Shown here: positions 62,590 through 64,000 of the stretch, piece by piece
How the letters are laid out: the number at the start of each line of letters is the position of its first letter
Numbering within the stretch: position 1 is the stretch's first letter
Assembly: GCF_000013885.1 (NCBI RefSeq)
Contig: NC_007964.1
Coordinates: 3,520,001 to 3,584,000 of the forward strand
Reading direction: 5' to 3'
Length of the DNA: 64,000 nucleotides
DNA from: Nitrobacter hamburgensis X14
Lineage (GTDB): Bacteria; Pseudomonadota; Alphaproteobacteria; Rhizobiales; Xanthobacteraceae
Made by a program: the position numbers and the translations under genes
Notes under the pieces: model-generated
The model's input: the letters and a program-made list of their open reading frames with translations, nothing else
What the model was told of the DNA's origin: nothing
Databases searched by the model: none

Positions 62590-63530
62590 TGGTCGCGGCG
62601 GCCGAGCGTGCCAGGCAGGAAATCGAAGCTGTCAGACGTGCCGATGGTGAAAGCCGCACGCTGGCGGCATCGTTGCCGCGTCTCGTGCTGGAAGCCCGCC
62701 GCATCGCCGCCAACGTGATTCACGGCCTGCATGGCCGCCGCCGCGCCGGCTCGGGAGAAAGCTTCTGGCAATACCGCCGTTTCGTATCCGGCGAACCGTC
62801 GCAGAATGTCGACTGGCGTCGCTCCGCGCGCGACGATCATCTCTACGTCCGCGAGCACGAGTGGGAGGCCGCGCACACCGTGTGGGTCTGGCCCGACCGC
62901 TCGGCGTCGATGGCCTTCGCCTCCCGACAGGCGCGTGACAGCAAGCTCGAGCGCGCTTTGATCGTGACCTTCGCGCTGGCCGAATTGCTGGTGGCCGGCG
63001 GCGAACGCGTCGGCGTTCCCGGGTTGATGAACCCAACCGCGAACCGCAACGTCATCGACAGGATGGCGCAGGCGATGCTGCACGATGATCTTGCGCGCGC
63101 CAGCCTGCCGCCGTCGTTCGTACCGCCGGCGCGATCGCAGATCGTGGTGCTGTCGGACTTCTGGTCGCCGATCGCGGAGATAACCACCATGCTCGCCGGG
63201 CTGTCGGCGTCCGGCGCGCACGGCACGTTGCTGCAGGTGGTCGATCCCGCCGAGGAGACGTTCCCCTATTCGGGCCGCGTCGAGTTCGTCGAACCAGAGG
63301 ACGGCAGCGTGATCACCGCGGGCCGCGCCGAACGATGGGCCCGCGACTACGTGGCCCGCGTCGCGCTGCATCGCGACCAGATCCGCAGCGAGACCAAGAC
63401 GCTCGACTGGCTGTTCTCGACCCACACCACCGACCGCTCCGCAGCCGAACTGCTGCTGTTCCTCCACGGCGGCATGATGGCGAGCAAGGGCGGCGGTTCC
63501 ACGTCGGTCAAAGCGGAGCACACCGCATGA
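62589..63530 (+). CDS. DUF58 domain protein
   Basis: This is a 313-residue protein from the ATG at 62589, overlapping the moxR stop. It has the DUF58 motif GSGESFWQYRRFVSGEPSQ followed by VDWRRSARDDHLYVREHE, and a von Willebrand-like segment around VWVWPDRSASMAF. It is predicted to be the partner of the MoxR ATPase. The stop overlaps the next start (ATGA). Confidence 0.92.
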   Translation: MVAAAERARQEIEAVRRADGESRTLAASLPRLVLEARRIAANVIHGLHGRRRAGSGESFWQYRRFVSGEPSQNVDWRRSARDDHLYVREHEWEAAHTVWVWPDRSASMAFASRQARDSKLERALIVTFALAELLVAGGERVGVPGLMNPTANRNVIDRMAQAMLHDDLARASLPPSFVPPARSQIVVLSDFWSPIAEITTMLAGLSASGAHGTLLQVVDPAEETFPYSGRVEFVEPEDGSVITAGRAERWARDYVARVALHRDQIRSETKTLDWLFSTHTTDRSAAELLLFLHGGMMASKGGGSTSVKAEHTA

Positions 63531-64000
63531 TGTCGGCGCTTCCGCTGTCGTTCCTGCAACCGCTGATGCTGCTCGGCCTGCTCAGCCTGCCACTGCTCTG
63601 GTGGCTCTTGCGGGTGGTACCGCCTCGCCCGCGGCGGATCGATTTTCCGCCGACCCGACTGCTGTTCGACATCGCGCCGAAGGAGGAAACGCCCTCGCGC
63701 ACCCCGTGGTGGCTGACGGCGTTGCGGCTTGCGGCAGCGGCGCTGGTGATCTTCGCGGCCGCCGGACCGGTCTGGAATCCAAAGGCCGGCGCGGCCCGCA
63801 GCACCGCGCCACTGACAATCCTGCTCGACGACGGCTGGAGCGCCGCATCGAGCTGGGAGACGCGAATCAGAGCCGCGGACGAACTGATCACTGAAGCCGA
63901 CAGCGACCGGCGCGGCGTCGCCATCGTGCCCTTGTCGGAGCCGGCGCGCGACATCACGCTGATGCCGGCCGGAACCGCGCGCGTGGCGCTGCGGCAGCTT
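63527..64000 (+). CDS. BatA/DUF4159-type membrane protein, N-terminal part (cut by window end)
   Basis: The frame opens at ATG 63527 (MMSALPLSFLQPLMLLGLLSLPLLWWLLRVVPPRPRRIDFPP in two parts) and runs off the window; 158 residues are visible. Two membrane segments (residues about 8-30 and 64-82) flank a loop, the BatA N-terminal double-membrane design; a VWA-like start (LTILLDDGWSAASSWETR) follows. Such proteins are the third member of MoxR-DUF58 operons. Confidence 0.85.
   Translation, partial: MMSALPLSFLQPLMLLGLLSLPLLWWLLRVVPPRPRRIDFPPTRLLFDIAPKEETPSRTPWWLTALRLAAAALVIFAAAGPVWNPKAGAARSTAPLTILLDDGWSAASSWETRIRAADELITEADSDRRGVAIVPLSEPARDITLMPAGTARVALRQL

Overview
The window is GC-rich alphaproteobacterial chromosome, most likely family Nitrobacteraceae (Bradyrhizobiaceae: Bradyrhizobium, Rhodopseudomonas, Nitrobacter, Afipia and relatives). 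The main reasons are a fused cytochrome b/c1 gene (fbcH) behind the Rieske gene, a fused anthranilate synthase trpE(G) with a leader-peptide attenuator, a CcrM-type cell-cycle methyltransferase, and many short palindromic repeats of the kind scattered through these genomes. The genus cannot be fixed from the sequence alone. Most genes are core housekeeping. I see no rRNA, tRNA, CRISPR array, prophage or intact insertion sequence.

Layout. 1-1.2 kb: end of a CheZ-like gene and a lipoprotein. 1.3-3.7 kb: groES-groEL with a CIRCE-type operator. 3.7-7.5 kb: three exported proteins, including a TorF-type porin. 7.5-12.2 kb: glcD-glcE-glcF (glycolate oxidase) followed by a lysine-rich H1-like protein. 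12.7-15.2 kb: a cytochrome c, a TetR regulator and two small proteins. 15.3-18.6 kb: glyQ-glyS. 19.2-23.5 kb: an S49 peptidase, a methyltransferase/DUF2007 pair divergent from a polyprenyl diphosphate synthase, and ispE. 23.6-30 kb: a TPR protein, ETF-ubiquinone oxidoreductase, a uracil-DNA glycosylase and a membrane glycosyltransferase. 30-38 kb: rnhB, a radical SAM protein, moaB, a zinc peptidase, ccrM, a GST, mutY and DUF721. 38-46 kb: a DsbA-like protein, smc, an Rsm22-like protein, DUF454, lemA and an M48 protease. 46.6-48.2 kb: two adjacent ParA-like P-loop proteins of unknown function. 48.2-54.7 kb: apt, trpE(G), a PEBP protein, fbcH and fbcF. 54.8-57.2 kb: trmL, queE, queD and a TPR gene. 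57.5-61.2 kb: hemF, then a tightly overlapping set DUF1285, NUDIX, DUF6111, cca. 61.5-64 kb: start of a MoxR-DUF58-BatA-type operon, cut by the window end.

The most distinctive feature is the repeat population. Family A is a roughly 130-bp element with inverted ends reading TAGAGC...GCTCTA. Family B is a roughly 170-bp element with CCTAGTGG/CCACTAGG ends and three internal stem-loops. Family C consists of palindromes beginning CGTCATTGC, family D of GAGC/GATC hairpins, and family E of CCCC/GGGG hairpins. They sit in intergenic gaps, and their edges supply stop codons or C-terminal residues to several genes (lipoprotein, a small membrane protein, SppA-like, queD, TPR, mutY, trpE(G)). One family A fragment lies in frame inside the Rsm22-like gene, between its two cysteine motifs. 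Regulatory signals visible directly are a CIRCE operator with a duplicated half-site, a trp attenuator with a Trp-Trp leader peptide, and a CtrA-like box plus GANTC sites at ccrM. I found no convincing new multi-gene system; the best uncharacterised candidate is the paired P-loop ATPase locus.
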